From Liolophura sinensis (taxonomy: Eukaryota; Mollusca; Polyplacophora; Chitonida; Chitonidae), in assembly GCF_032854445.1 (NCBI RefSeq), contig NW_027018234.1, positions 1 to 53,577 on the forward strand: a stretch of 53,577 bases of DNA, read 5' to 3'. Under the pieces are notes generated by a model. That model made no database searches. It was not told the DNA's origin and was given only the letters and a program-made list of their open reading frames with translations. Both the position numbers and the translations under genes were made by a program. Within the stretch, counting starts at the first letter, position 1, and every line of letters begins with the position of its first letter. Shown here in pieces: positions 23,940 to 37,560 of this stretch.

Positions 23940-24555
23940 GTTATGTGCCCTTCGGTAGCCCAGAAGACGTCAAATCTTTGGGCTAAGCCCATTTAACTCA
24001 CCCAGCAATTGTCTTACTTCTCAGTCCAAGACAATCTCAATGTCTTTATCTACGTGTAGAAAAACCAGACCATTTGTACATAAAAAACACAAGGTACTTG
24101 ATACAGTCTGCTGTAAAAAGTTCAACTGACCACAGACCCACATTTATAAGGTGCCAAAAGATGCGGAATTGAGCCAGGTATCGGCAGCTGTTGAAAAATT
24201 GCCAATTTCCCTGGTTTCCATGGAGTAAGAGCCGTTGCTGTGCACGTGATTATGACATAAATGATCATTCAATTGTCGCTACAGGCAAAAGTATTGGTCG
24301 GAGAGCCACGCGGTTTGCACCATTCGATTTGTCGTCACAAAATACGTCGGATTAGCCTCTTACCAGCAGCACTGGAACAGTTTTTCCACTTTTGCATTTT
24401 TACCTGGTCTTTTTGTTAATTGAAATCGGCTACACTGTACTCTGTACAATCGCGACTGGTCATTACTATATTCAACTTTTGACTATAAGTTATGTGCCCT
24501 TCGGTAGCCCAGAAGACCTGAAATCTTTGGGCTAAGCCCATTTAACTCACCCAGC
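23940..24555 (+). repeat. Block echoed 1,098 bp to the right
   Basis: The combination 'tcagtccaag' (24,021), 'ccagacc', 'gagccacgcgg' (about 24,301) and 'tttttacctgg' (about 24,397) is repeated at 25,119, 25,399 and 25,495, a spacing of two units. The match weakens to the left ('ttacatgg' here) and ends to the right where 'gtcttac' changes to 'gccttac'. Confidence 0.75.
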
Positions 24556-25037
24556 AATTGTCTTACTTCTAAGTGCAAGACAATCTCAATGTCTTTATCT
24601 ACGTGTAGAAAAACCACACCATTTGTACGTGAGAAACACAAGGTTCTTGATACAGTCTGCTGTAAAAAGTACAACTGAACACTGACTCACTTCAGTAAGG
24701 TGCCAAAAGATGCGGAATTGAGCCAGGCATCGGCAGCTGTTGAAAAATTGCAAATTTCCCTGGTTTCCATGGAGTAAGAGCCGTTGCTGGGCACGTGATT
24801 ATGACATAAATGATCATTCAATTGTCGCTACAGCCAAAAGTATTGGTCGGAGAGCAACGCGGTTTGCACCATTCGATTTGTCGTCACAAAATACGTCGGA
24901 TTAGCCTCTTACCAGCAGCACTGGAACAGTTTTCGCACTTTTGCATTTCTGCCTGGTCTTTTTGTTAATTGAAATCGGCTACACTGTACTCTGTACAATC
25001 GCGACTGGTCATTACTATATTCAACTTTTGACTATAA
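24556..25037 (+). repeat. Satellite sequence between the two-unit echoes
   Basis: This is an ordinary unit with 'tgactcac' (about 24,684), 'ttttcgcac' and 'catttctgcc'. The same trio recurs near 26.33-26.60 kb, three units to the right, so this segment belongs to a second, overlapping repeat pattern. Confidence 0.7.
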
Positions 25038-25653
25038 GTTATGTGCCCTTCGGTAGCCCAGAAGACGTCAAATCTTTGGGCTAAGCCCATTTAACTCACC
25101 CAGCAATTGTCTTACTTCTCAGTCCAAGACAATCTCAATGTCTTTATCTACGTGTAGAAAAACCAGACCATTTGTACATAAAAAACACAAGGTACTTGAT
25201 ACAGTCTGCTGTAAAAAGTACAACTGACCACAGACCCACATTTATAAGGTGCCAAAAGATGCGGAATTGAGCCAGGTATCGGCAGCTGTTGAAAAATTGC
25301 CAATTTCCCTGGTTTCCATGGAGTAAGAGCCGTTGCTGTGCACGTGATTATGACATAAATGATCATTCAATTGTCGCTACAGCCACAAGTATTGGTCGGA
25401 GAGCCACGCGGTTTGCACCATTCGATTTGTCGTCACAAAATACGTCGGATTAGCCTCTTACCAGCAGCACTGGAACAGTTTTTCCACTTTTGCATTTTTA
25501 CCTGGTCTTTTTGTTAATTGAAATCGGCTACACTGTACTCTGTACAATCGCGACTGGTCATTACTATATTCAACTTTTGACTATAAGTTATGTGCCCTTC
25601 GGTAGCCCAGAAGACCTGAAATCTTTGGGCTAAGCCCATTTAACTCACCCAGC
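25038..25653 (+). repeat. Second copy of the two-unit echo
   Basis: It matches 23,940-24,555 with small differences, for example 'agccacaag' in place of 'aggcaaaag' near 25,381. Rare states 'ctcagtcc' and 'gccacgcgg' are shared only with that block. Confidence 0.75.
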
Positions 25654-28011
25654 AATTGCCTTACTTCTAAGTGCAAGACAATCTCAATGTCTTTATCTAC
25701 GTGTAGAAAAAACCACACCATTTGTACGTGAGAAACACAAGGTACTTGATACAGTCTGCTGTAAAAAGTACAACTGAACACTGACCAACTTCAGTAAGGT
25801 GCCAAAAGATGCGGAATTGAGCCAGGCATCGGCAGCTGTTGAAAAATTGCAAATTTCCCTGGTTTCCATGGAGTAAGAGCCGTTGCTGGGCACGTGATTA
25901 TGACATAAATGATCATTCAATTGTCACTACAGCCAAAAGTATTGGTCGGAGAGCAACGCGGTTTGCACCATTCGATTTCTCGTCACAAAATACGTCGGAT
26001 TAGCCTCTTACCAGCAGCACTGGAACAGTTTTCGCACTTTTGCATTTTTGCCTGGTCTTTTTGTTTATTGAAATCGGCTACACTGTACTCTGTACAATCG
26101 CGACTGGTCATTACTATATTCAACTTTTGACTATAAGTTATGTGCCCTTCGGTAGCCCAGAAGACGTCAAATCTTTGGGCTAAGCCCATTTAACTCACCC
26201 AGCAATTGCCTTACTTCTAAGTGCAAGACAATCTCAATGTCTTTATCTACGTGTAGAAAAACCACACCATTTGTACGTGAGAAACACAAGGTTCTTGATA
26301 CAGTCTGCTGTAAAAAGTACAACTGAACACTGACTCACTTCAGTAAGGTGCCAAAAGATGCGGAATTGAGCCAGGCATCGGCAGCTGTTGAAAAATTGCA
26401 AATTTCCCTGGTTTTCATGGAGTAAGAGCCGTTGCTGGGCACGTGATTATGACATAAATGATCATTCAATTGTCGCTACAGCCAAAAGTATTGGTCGGAG
26501 AGCAAGGCGGTTTGCACCATTCGATTTCTCGTCACAAAATACGTCGGATTAGCCTCTTACCAGCAGCACTGGAACAGTTTTCGCACTTTTGCATTTCTGC
26601 CTGGTCTTTTTGTTAATTGAAATCGGCTACACTGTACTCTGTACAATCGCGACTGGTCATTACTATATTCAACTTTTGACTATAAGTTATGTGCCCTTCG
26701 GTAGCCCAGAAGACCTGAAATCTTTGGGCCAAGCCCATTTAACTCACCCAGCAATTGTCTTACTTCTAAGTGCAAGACAATCTCAATGTCTTTATCTACG
26801 TGTAGAAAAACCACACCATTTGTACGTGAAAAACACAAGGTACTTGATACAGTCTGCTGTAAAAAGTACAACTGACCACAGACCCACATGAATAAGGTGC
26901 CAAAAGATGCGGAATTGAGCCAGGCATCGGCAGCTGTTGAAAAATTGCAAATTTCCCTGGTTTCCATGGAGTAAGAGCCGTTGCTGGGCACGTGATTATG
27001 ACATAAATGATCATTCAATTGTCGCTACAGCCAAACGTATTGGTCGGAGAGCAACGCGGATTGCACCATTCGATTTCTCGTCACAAAATACGTCGGATTA
27101 GCCTCTTACCAGCAGCACTGGAACAGTTTTTCCACTTTTGGCATTTTTGCCTGGTCCTTTTTGTTAATTGAAATCGGCTACACTGTACTCTGTACAATCG
27201 CGACTGGTCATTAATATATTCAACTTTTGACTATAAGTTATGTGCCCTTCGGTAGCCCAGAAGACGTCAAATCTTTGGGCTAAGCCCATTTAACTCACCC
27301 AGCAATTGCCTTACTTCTAAGTGCAAGACAATCTCAATGTCTTTATCTACGTGTAGAAAAACCACACCATTTGTACGTGAGAAACACAAGGTTCTTGATA
27401 CAGTCTGCTGTAAAAGTACAACTGAACACTGACCCACTTCAGTAAGGTGCCAAAAGATGCGGAATTGAGCCAGGCATCGGCAGCTGTTGATAAATTGCAA
27501 ATTTCCCTGGTTTCCATGGAGTAAGAGCCGTTGCTGGGCACGTGATTATGACATAAATGATCATTCAATTGTCACTACAGCCAAAAGTATTGGTCGGAGA
27601 GCAACGCGGTTTGCACCATTCGATTTCTCGTCACAAAATACGTCGGATTAGCCTCTTACCAGCAGCACTGGAACAGTTTTCGCACTTTTGCATTTTTGCC
27701 TGGTCTTTTTGTTAATTGAAATCGGCTACACTGTACTCTGTACAATCGCGACTGGTCATTACTATATTCAACTTTTGACTATAAGTTATGTGCCCTTCGG
27801 TAGCCCAGAAGACCTGAAATCGTTGGGCTAAGCCCATTTAACTCACCCAGCAATTGTCTTACTTCTAAGTGCAAGACAATCTCAATGTCTTTATCTACGT
27901 GTAGAAAAACCACACCATTTGTACGTGAGAAACACAAGGTTCTTGATACAGTCTGCTGTAAAAAGTACAACTGAACACTGACCCACTTCAGTAAGGTGCC
28001 AAAAGATGCGG
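25654..28011 (+). repeat. Mixed satellite units
   Basis: Common 'cttcag/gcatcgg/tgggcac' units predominate, with a 'catgaat' tail near 26,887 and an 'aaacg/cggattg' unit near 27,033. 'ttttcatgg' near 26,411 removes the CCATGG. Small indels between about 27,138 and 27,415 ('ttttggcatt', 'ggtcctttt', 'gtaaaagtac') form a minor indel cluster. Confidence 0.8.
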
Positions 28012-29455
28012 AATTGAGCCAGGCATCGGCAGCTGTTGAAAAATTGCAAATTTCCCTGGTTTCCATGGAGTAAGAGCCGTTGCTGGGCACGTGATTATGA
28101 CATAAATGATCATTCAATTGTCGCTACAGCCAAACGTATTGGTCGGAGAGCAACGCGGATTGCACCATTCGATTTCTGGTCACAAAATACGTCGGATTAG
28201 CCTCTTACCAGCAGCACTGGAACAGTTTTTCCACTTTTGCATTTTTGCCTGGTCTTTTTGTTAATTGAAATCGGCTACACTGTACTCTGTACAATCGCGA
28301 CTGGTCATTACTATATTCAACTTTTGACTATAAGTTATGTGCCCTTCGGTAGTCCAGAAGACCTGAAATCTTTGGGCTAAGCCCATTTAACTCACCCAGC
28401 AATTGTCTTACTTCTAAGTGCAAGACAATCTCAATGTCTTTATCTACGTGTAGAAAAACCACTCCATTTGTACGTGAAAAACACAAGGTTCTTGATACAG
28501 TCTGCTGTAAAAAGTACAACTGAACACTGACCCACTTCAGTAAGGTGCCAAAAGATGCGGAATTGAGCCAGGCATCGGCAGCTGTTGAAAAATTGCAAAT
28601 TTCCCTGGTTTCCATGGAGTAAGAGCCGTTGCTGGGCACGTGATTATGACATAAATGATCATTCAATTGTCACTACAGCCAAAAGTATTGGTCGGAGAGC
28701 AACGCGGTTTGCACCATTCGATTTGTCGTCACAAAATACGTCGGATTAGCCTCTTACCAGCAGCACTGGAACAGTTTTTGCACTTTTGCATTTTTGCCTG
28801 GTCTTTTTGTTAATTGAAATCGGCGACACTGTACTCTGTACAATCGCGACTGGTCATTACTATATTCAACTTTTGACTATAAGTTATGTGCCCTTCGGTA
28901 GCCCAGAAGACCTGAAGTCTTTGGGCCAAGCCCATTTAACTCACCCAGCAACTGTCTTACTTCTAAGTCAAAGACAATCTCAATGTCTTTATCTACGTGT
29001 AGAAAAACCACACCATTTGTGCGTAAAAAACACAAGGTACTTGATACAGTCTGCTGTAAAAAGTACAACTGACCACAGACCCACATGAATAAGGTGCCAA
29101 AAGATGCGGAATTGAGCCAGGCAATGGCAGCTGTTGAAAAATTGCAAATTTCCCTGGTTTCCATGGAGTAAGAGCCGTTGCTGGGCACGTGATTATGACA
29201 TAAATGATCATTCAATTGTCACTACAGCCAAAAGTATTGGTCGGAGAGCAAGGCGGTTTGCACCATTCGATTTCTCGTCACAAAATACGTCGGATTAGCC
29301 TCTTACCAGCAGCACTGGAACAGTTTTCGCACTTTTGCATTTTTGCCTGGTCTTTTTGTTAATTGAAATCGGCTACACTGTACTCTGTACAATCGCGACT
29401 GGTCATTACTATATTCAACTTTTGACTATAAGTTATGTGCCCTTCGGTAGCCCAG
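28012..29455 (+). repeat. Displaced copy of the 550-1,980 block
   Basis: It contains 'ggtagtccag' (about 28,350), 'accactcc' (about 28,459), 'ggcgacac' (about 28,823), 'gtcaaag' (about 28,967) and 'gcaatgg' (about 29,120) in the order found at the left edge of the window. Private changes include 'tttctggtc' (about 28,172), 'gaagtctttg' (about 28,915) and 'gcaactgtc' (about 28,948), so the copy is not brand new. Confidence 0.75.
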
Positions 29456-32229
29456 AAGACGTCAAATCTTTGGGCTAAGCCCATTTAACTCACCCAGCAA
29501 TTGCCTTACTTCTAAGTGCAAGACAATCTCAATGTCTTTATCTACGTGTAGAAAAACCACACCATTTGTACGTGAGAAACACAAGGTTCTTGATACAGTC
29601 TGCTGTAAAAAGTACAACTGAACACTGACCCACTTCAGTAAGGTGCCAAAAGATGCGGAATTGAGCCAGGCATCGGCAGCTGTTGAAAAATTGCAAATTT
29701 CCCTGGTTTCCATGGAGTAAGAGCCGTTGCTGGGCACGTGATTATGACATAAATGATCATTCAATTGTCACTACAGCCAAAAGTATTGGTCGGAGAGCAA
29801 CGCGGTTTGCACCATTCGATTTCTCGTCACAAAATACGTCGGATTAGCCTCTTACCAGCAGCACTGGAACAGTTTTCGCACTTTTGCATTTTTGCCTGGT
29901 CTTTTTGTTAATTGAAATCGGCTACACTGTACTCTGTACAATCGCGACTGGTCATTACTATATTCAACTTTTGACTATAAGTTATGTGCCCTTCGGTAGC
30001 CCAGAAGACCTGAAATCTTTGGGCTAAGCCCATTTAACTCACCCAGCAATTGTCTTACTTCTAAGTGCAATACAATCTCAATGTCTTTATCTACGTGTAG
30101 AAAAACCACACCATTTGTCCGTGAGAAACACAAGGTTCTTGATACAGTCTGCTGTAAAAAGTACAACTGAACACTGACCCACTTCAGTAAGGTGCCAAAA
30201 GATGCGGAATTGAGCCAGGCATCGGCAGCTGTTGAAAAATTGCAAATTTCCCTGGTTTCCATGGAGTAAGAGCCGTTGCTGTGCACGTGATTATGACATA
30301 AATGATCATTCAATTGTCACTACAGGCAAAAGTATTGGTCGGAGAGCAACGCGGTTTGCACCATTCGATTTGTCGTCACAAAATACGTCGGATTAGCCTC
30401 TTACCAGCAGCACTGGAACAGTTTTCGCACTTTTGCATTTTTGCCTGGTCTTTTTGTTAATTGAAATCGGCTACACTGTACTCTGTACAATCACGACTGG
30501 TCATTACTATATTCAACTTTTGACTATAAGTTATGTGCCCTTCGGTAGCCCAGAAGACCTGAAATCTTTGGGCCAAGCCCATTTAACTCACCCAGCAATT
30601 GTCTTACTTCTAAGTCCAAGACAATCTCAATGTCTTTATCTACGTGTAGAAAAACCACACCATTTGTGCGTGAAAAACACAAGGTACTTGATACAGTCTG
30701 CTGTAAAAAGTACAACTGACCACAGACCCACATGAATAAGGTGCCAAAAGATGCGGAATTGAGCCAGGCAATGGCAGCTGTTGAAAAATTGCAAATTTCC
30801 TTGGTTTCCATGGAGTAAGAGCCGTTGCTGGGCACGTGATTATGACATAAATGATCATTCAATTGTCACTACAGCCAAAAGTATTGGTCGGAGAGCAACG
30901 CGGTTTGCACCATTCGATTTCTCGTCACAAAATACGTCGGATTAGCCTCTTACCAGCAGCACTGGAACAGTTTTCGCACTTTTGCATTTTTGCCTGGTCT
31001 TTTTGTTAATTGAAATCGGCTACACTGTACTCTGTACAATCGCGACTGGTCATTACTATATTCAACTTTTGACTATAAGTTATGTGCCCTTCGGTAGCCC
31101 AGAAGACGTCAAATCTTTGGGCTAAGCCCATTTAACTCACCCAGCAATTGCCTTACTTCTAAGTGCAAGACAATCTCAATGTCTTTATCTACGTGTAGAA
31201 AAACCACACCATTTGTACGTGAGAAACACAAGGTTCTTGATACAGTCTGCTGTAAAAAGTACAACTGAACACTGACCCACTTCAGTAAGGTGCCAAAGAT
31301 GCGGAATTGAGCCAGGCATCGGCAGCTGTTGAAAAATTGCAAATTTCCCTGGTTTCCATGGAGTAAGAGCCGTTTGCTGTGCACGTGATTATGACATAAA
31401 TGATCATTCAATTGTCACTACAGCCAAAAGTATTGGTCGGAGAGCAACGCGGTTTGCACCATTCGATTTCTCGTTACAAAATACGTCGGATTAGCCTCTT
31501 ACCAGCAGCACTGGAACAGTTTTTGCACTTTTGCATTTCTGCCTGGTCTTTTTGTTTATTGAAATCGGCTACACTGTACTCTGTACAATCGCGACTGGTC
31601 ATTACTATATTCAACTTTTGACTATAAGTTATGTGCCCTTCGGTAGCCCAGAAGACCTGAAATCTTTGGGCTAAGCCCATTTAACTCACCCAGCAATTGC
31701 CTTACTTCTAAGTGCAAGACAATCTCAATGTCTTTATCTACGTGTAGAAAAACCACACCATTTGTACGTGAGAAACACAAGGTACTTGATACAGTCTGCT
31801 GTAAAAAGTACAACTGAACACTGACCAACTTCAGTAAGGTGCCAAAAGATGCGGAATTGAGCCAGGCATCGGCAGCTGTTGAAAAATTGCAAATTTCCCT
31901 GGTTTCCATGGAGTAAGAGCCGTTGCTGGGCACGTGATTATGACATAAATGATCATTCAATTGTCACTACAGCCAAAAGTATTGGTCGGAGAGCAACGCG
32001 GTTTGCACCATTCGATTTCTCGTCACAAAATACGTCGGATTAGCCTCTTACCAGCAGCACTGGAACAGTTTTTCCACTTTTGCATTTTTGCCTGGTCTTT
32101 TTGTTAATTGAAATCGGCTACACTGTACTCTGTACAATCGCGACTGGTCATTACTATATTCAACTTTTGACTATAAGTTATGTGCCCTTCGGTAGTCCAG
32201 AAGACCTGAAATCTTTGGGCTAAGCCCAT
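29456..32229 (+). repeat. Mixed satellite units
   Basis: Units here include another 'gcgtgaaa/catgaat/gcaatgg' set near 30.66-30.78 kb, three units after the one at 29.1 kb. That three-unit spacing also separates the 'gcaatgg' units at 10,975 and 12,620. Private changes include 'gcaatacaatc' (about 30,067), 'tcacgactgg' (about 30,490) and 'tttccttgg' (about 30,797). Confidence 0.8.
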
Positions 32230-32917
32230 TTAACTCACCCAGCAATTGTCTTACTTCTAAGTCCAAGACAATCTCAATGTCTTTATCTACGTGTAGAAAA
32301 ACCAGACCATTTGTACATAAAAAACACAAGGTACTTGATACAGTCTGCTGTAAAAAGTACAACTAAACACTGACCCACATTTATAAGGTGCCAAAAGATG
32401 CGGAATTGGGACAGGTATCGGCAGCTGTTGAAAAATTGCCAATTTATCTGGTTTCCATGGAGTAAGAGCCGTTGCCGGGCACGTGATTATGACATAAATG
32501 ATCATTCAATTGTCGCTACAGGCAAAAGTATTGGTCGGAGAGCAACGCGGCTTGCACCATTCGATTTCTCGTCACAAAATACGTCGGATTAGCCTCTTAC
32601 CAGCAGCACTGGAACAGTTTTCGCACTTTTGCATTTTTGCCTGGTCTTTTTGTTAATCGAAATCGGCTACACTGTACTCTGTACAATCGCGACTGGTCAT
32701 TACTATATTCAACTTTTGACTATAAGTTATGTGCCCTTCGGTAGCCCAGAAGACGTCAAGTCTTTGCGCTTAGCCCATTTAACTCACCCAGTTATTGCCT
32801 TACTTCTAAGTGCAAGACAATCTCAATGTCTTTATCTACGTGTAGAAAAACCACACCATTTGTACGTGAGAAACACAAGGTTCTTGATACAGTCTGCTGT
32901 AAAAAGTACAACTGAAC
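32230..32917 (+). repeat. Displaced echo of the 18,500-19,190 segment
   Basis: The rare pair 'ccagacc' (about 32,302) and 'gcgctta' with 'gttattgcc' (about 32,766-32,797) occurs elsewhere only near 13.63-14.13 kb and 18.57-19.07 kb. The distance to the second of these is 13,727 bp, 25 units. Private changes such as 'gggacagg', 'aatttatctgg' and 'gcggcttgc' set this copy apart. Confidence 0.7.
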
Positions 32918-35900
32918 ACTGACCCACTTCAGTAAGGTGCCAAAAGATGCGGAATTGAGCCAGGCATTGGCAGCTGTTGAAAAATTGCAAATTTCCCTGG
33001 TTTCCATGGAGTAAGAGCCGTTGCTGGGCACGTGATTATGACATAAATGATCATTCAATTGTCACTACAGCCAAAAGTATTGGTCGGAGAGCAAGGCGGT
33101 TTGCACCATTCGATTTCTCGTCACAAAATACGTCGGATTAGCCTCTTACCAGCAGCACTGGAACAGTTTTCGCACTTTTGCATTTTTGCCTGGTCTTTTT
33201 GTTAATTGAAATCGGCTACACTGTACTCTGTACAATCGCGACTGGTCATTACTATATTCAACTTGACTATAAGTTATGTGCCCTTCGGTAGCCCAGAAGA
33301 CCTGAAATCTTTGGGCCAAGCCCATTTAACTCACCCAGCAATTGTCTTACTTCTAAGTCCAAGATAATCTCAATGTCTTTATCTACGTGTAGAAAAACCA
33401 CACCATTTGTACATAAAAAACACAAGGTACTTGATACAGTCTGCTGTATAAAGTACAACTGACCACAGACCCACATGAATAAGGTGCCAAAAGATGCGGA
33501 ATTGAGCCAGGCATCGGCAGCTGTTGAAAAATTGCAAATTTCCCTGGTTTCCATGGAGTAAGAGCCGTTGCTGGGCACGTGATTATGATATAAATGATCA
33601 TTCAATTGTCACTACAGCCAAAAGTATTGGTCGGAGAGCAAGGCGGTTTGCACCATTCGATTTCTCGTCACAAAATACGTCGGATTAGCCTCTTACCAGC
33701 AGCACTGGAACAGTTTTCGCACTTTTGCATTTTGCCTGGTCTTTTTGTTAATTGAAATCGGCTACACTGTACTCTGTACAATCGCGACTGGTCATTACTA
33801 TATTCAACGTTTGACTATAAGTTATGTGCCCTTCGGTAGCCCAGAAGACGTCAAATCTTTGGGCTAAGCCCATTTAACTCACCCAGTAATTGTCTTACTT
33901 CTAAGTCCAAGACAATCTCAATGTCTTTATCTACGTGTAGAAAAACCACACCATTTGTACGTGAAAAACACAAGGTACTTGATACAGTCTGCTGTAAAAA
34001 GTACAACTGACCACAGACCCACATGAATAAGGTGCCAAAAGATGCGGAATTGAGCCAGGCATCGGCAGCTGTTGAAAAATTGCAAATTTCCCTGGTTTCC
34101 ATGGAGTAAGAGCCGTTGCTGGGCACGTGATTATGACATAAATGATCATTTAATTGTCACTACAGCCAAAAGTATTGGTCGGAGAGCAACGCGGTTTGCA
34201 CCATTCGATTTGTCGTCACAAAATACGTCGGATTAGCCTCTTACCAGCAGCACTGGAACAATTATTCCAATTTTGCATTTTTGCCTGGTCTTTTTGTTAA
34301 TTGAAATCGGCTACACTGTACTCTATACAATCGCGACTGGTCATTACTATATTCAACTTTTGACTATAAGTTATGTGCCCTTCGGTAGCCCAGAAGACCT
34401 GAAATCTTTGGGCTAAGCCCATTTAACTCACCCAGCAATTGCCTTATTTCTAAGTGCAAGACAATCTCAATGTCTTTATCTACGTGTAGAAAAACCACAC
34501 CATTTGTACATAAAAAACACAAGGTACTTGATACAGTCTGCTGTAAAAAGTACAACTAAACACTGACCCACATTTATAAGGTGCCAAAAGATGCGGAATT
34601 GGGCCCGGTATCGGCAGCTGTTGAAAAATTGCAAATATCCCTGGTTTCCATGGAGTAAGAGCCGTTGCTGGGCACGTGATTATGACATAAATGATCATTC
34701 AATTGTCGCTACAGGCAAAAGTATTGGTCGGAGAGCAACGCGGTTTGCACCACTCGATTTCTCGTCACAAAATACGTCGGATTAGCCTCTTACCAGCAGC
34801 ACTGGAACAGTTTTTCCACTTTTGCATTTTTACCTGGTCTTTTTGTTAATTGAAATCGGCTACACTGTACTCTGTACAATCGCGACTGGTCATTACTATA
34901 TTCAACTTTTGACTATAAGTTATGTGCCCTTCGGTAGCCCAGAAGACCTGAAATCTTTGGGCCAAGCCCATTTAACTCACCCAGCAATTGTCTTACTTCT
35001 AAGTCTAAGACAATCTCAATGTCTTTATCTACGTGTAGAAAAACCACACCATTTGTACATAAAAAACACAAGGTACTTGATACAGTCTGCTGTAAAAAGT
35101 ACAACTGACCACAGACCCACATGAATAAGGTGCCAAAAGATGCGGAATTGAGCCAGGCATCGACAGCTGTTGAAAAATTGCAAATATCCCTGGTTTCCAT
35201 GGAGTAAGAGCTTTTGCTGGGCACGTGATTATGACATAAATGATCATTCAATTGTCGCTATAGCCAAACGTATTGGTCGGAGAGCAACGCGGATTGCACC
35301 ATTCGATTTCTCGTCACAAAATACGTCGGATTAGCCTCTTACCAGCAGCACTGGAACAGTTTTCGCACTTTTGCATTTTTGCCTGGTCTTTTTGTTAATT
35401 GAAATCGGCTACACTGTACTCTGTACAATCGCGACTGGTCATTAGTATATTCAACTTTTGACTATAAGTTATGTGCCCCTTCGGTAGCCCAGAAGACCTG
35501 AAATCTTTGGGCTAAGCCATTTAACTCACCCAGCAATTGTCTTACTTCTAAGTCCAAGACAATCTCAATGTCTTTATCTACGTGTAGAAAAACCACACCA
35601 TTTGTACATAAAAAACACAAGGTACTTGATACAGTCTGCTGTAAAAAGTATAACTAAACACTGACCCACATTTATAAGGTGCCAAAAGATGCGGAATTGG
35701 GCCAGGTATCGGCAGCTGTTGAAAAATTGCAAATTTCCCTGGTTTCCATGGAGTAAGAGCCGTTGCTGTGCACGTGATTATGACATAAATGATCATTCAA
35801 TTGTCGCTACAGGCAAAAGTATTGGTCGGAGAGCAACGCGGTTTGCACCATTCGATTTCTCGTCACAAAATACGTCGGATTAGCCTCTTACCAGCAGCAC

Positions 35901-37560
35901 TGGAACAGTTTTTCCAATTTTGCGTTTTTGCCTGGTCTTTTTGTTAATTGAAATCGGCTACACTGTACTCTGTACAATCGCGACTGGTCATTACTATATT
36001 CAACTTTTGACTATAAGTTATGTGCCCTTCGGTAGCCCAGAAGACCTGAAATCTTTGGGCTAAGCCCATTTAACTCACCCAGCAATTGCCTTACTTCTAA
36101 GTGCAAGACAATCTCAATGTCTTTATCTACGTGTAGATAAACCACACCATTTGTACGTGATAAACACAAGGTACTTGATACAGTCTGCTGTAAAAAGTAC
36201 AACTGAACACTGACCCACTTCAGTAAGGTGCCAAAAGATGCGGAATTGAGCCAGGCATCGGCAGCTGTTGAAAAATTGCAAATATCCCTGATTTCCATGG
36301 AGTAAGAGCCGTTGCTGGGCACGTGATTATGACATAAATGATCATTCAATTGTCACTACAGCCAAAAGTATTGGTCGGAGAGCAACGCGGTATGCACCAT
36401 TCAATTTCTCGTCACAAAATACGTCGGATTAGCCTCTTACCAGCAGCACTGGAACAGTTTTCGCACTTTTGCATTTTTGCCTGGTCTTTTTGTTAATTGA
36501 AATCGGCTACACTGTACTCTGTACAATCGCGACTGGTCATTACTATATTCAACTTTTGACTATAAGTTATGTGCCCTTCGGTAGCCCAGAAGACCTGAAA
36601 TCTTTGGGCTAAGCCCATTTAACTCACCCAGCAATTGTCTTACTTCTAAGTGCAAGACAATCTCAATGTCTTTATCTACGTGTAGAAAAACCACACCATT
36701 TGTACATAAAAAACACAAGGTACTTGATACAGTCTGCTGTAAAAAGTACAACTAAACACTGACCCACATTTATAAGGTGCCAAAAGATGCGGAATTGTGC
36801 CAGGTATCGGCAGCTGTTGAAAAATTGCCAATTTCCCTGGTTTCCATGGAGTAAGAGCCGTTGCTGTGCACGTGATTATGACATCAATGATCATTCAATT
36901 GTCACTACAGCCAAAAGTATTGGTCGGAGAGCAACGCGGTTTGCACCATTCGATTTCTCGTCACAAAATACGTCGGATTAGCCTCTTACCAGCAGCACTG
37001 GAAACAGTTTTCGCACTTTTGCATTTTTGCCTGGTCTTTTTGTTAATTGAAATCGGCTACACTGTACTCTGTACAATCGCGACTGGTCATTACTATATTC
37101 AACTTTTGACTATAAGTTATGTGCCCTTCGGTAGCCCAGAAGACGTCAAACCTTTGCGCCAAACCCATTTAACTCACCCAGCAATTGCCTTACTTCTAAG
37201 TGCAAGACAATCTCCATGTCTTTATCTACGTGTAGAAAAACCACACCATTTGTACATAAAAAAAACAAGGTACTTGATACAGTCTGCTGTAAAAAGTACA
37301 ACTAAACACTGACCCACATTTATAAGGTGCCAAAAGATGCGGAATTGGGCCAGGTATCGGCAGCTGTTGAAAAATTGCAAATTTCCCTGGTTTCCATGGA
37401 GTAAGAGCCGTTGCTGTGCACGTGATTATGACATAAATGATCATTCAATTGTCACTACAGCCAAAAGTATTGGTCGGAGAGCAACGCGGTTTGCACCATT
37501 CAATTTCTCGTCACAAAATACGTCGGATTAGCCTCTTACCAGCAGCACTGGAACAGTTTT
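32918..37560 (+). repeat. Satellite units rich in 'tacataaa' tails
   Basis: The 'tacataaaaaac' tail dominates, paired alternately with 'catgaat' (33.47, 35.12 kb) and 'catttat' (34.57, 35.67, 36.77, 37.32 kb). The private state 'caaatatccc' recurs at about 34,631, 35,180 and 36,279. A unit near 37,150 reads 'caaacctttgcgcc', a variant seen only once. A 3-base loss ('ttcaacttgac') lies near 33,260. Confidence 0.8.
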
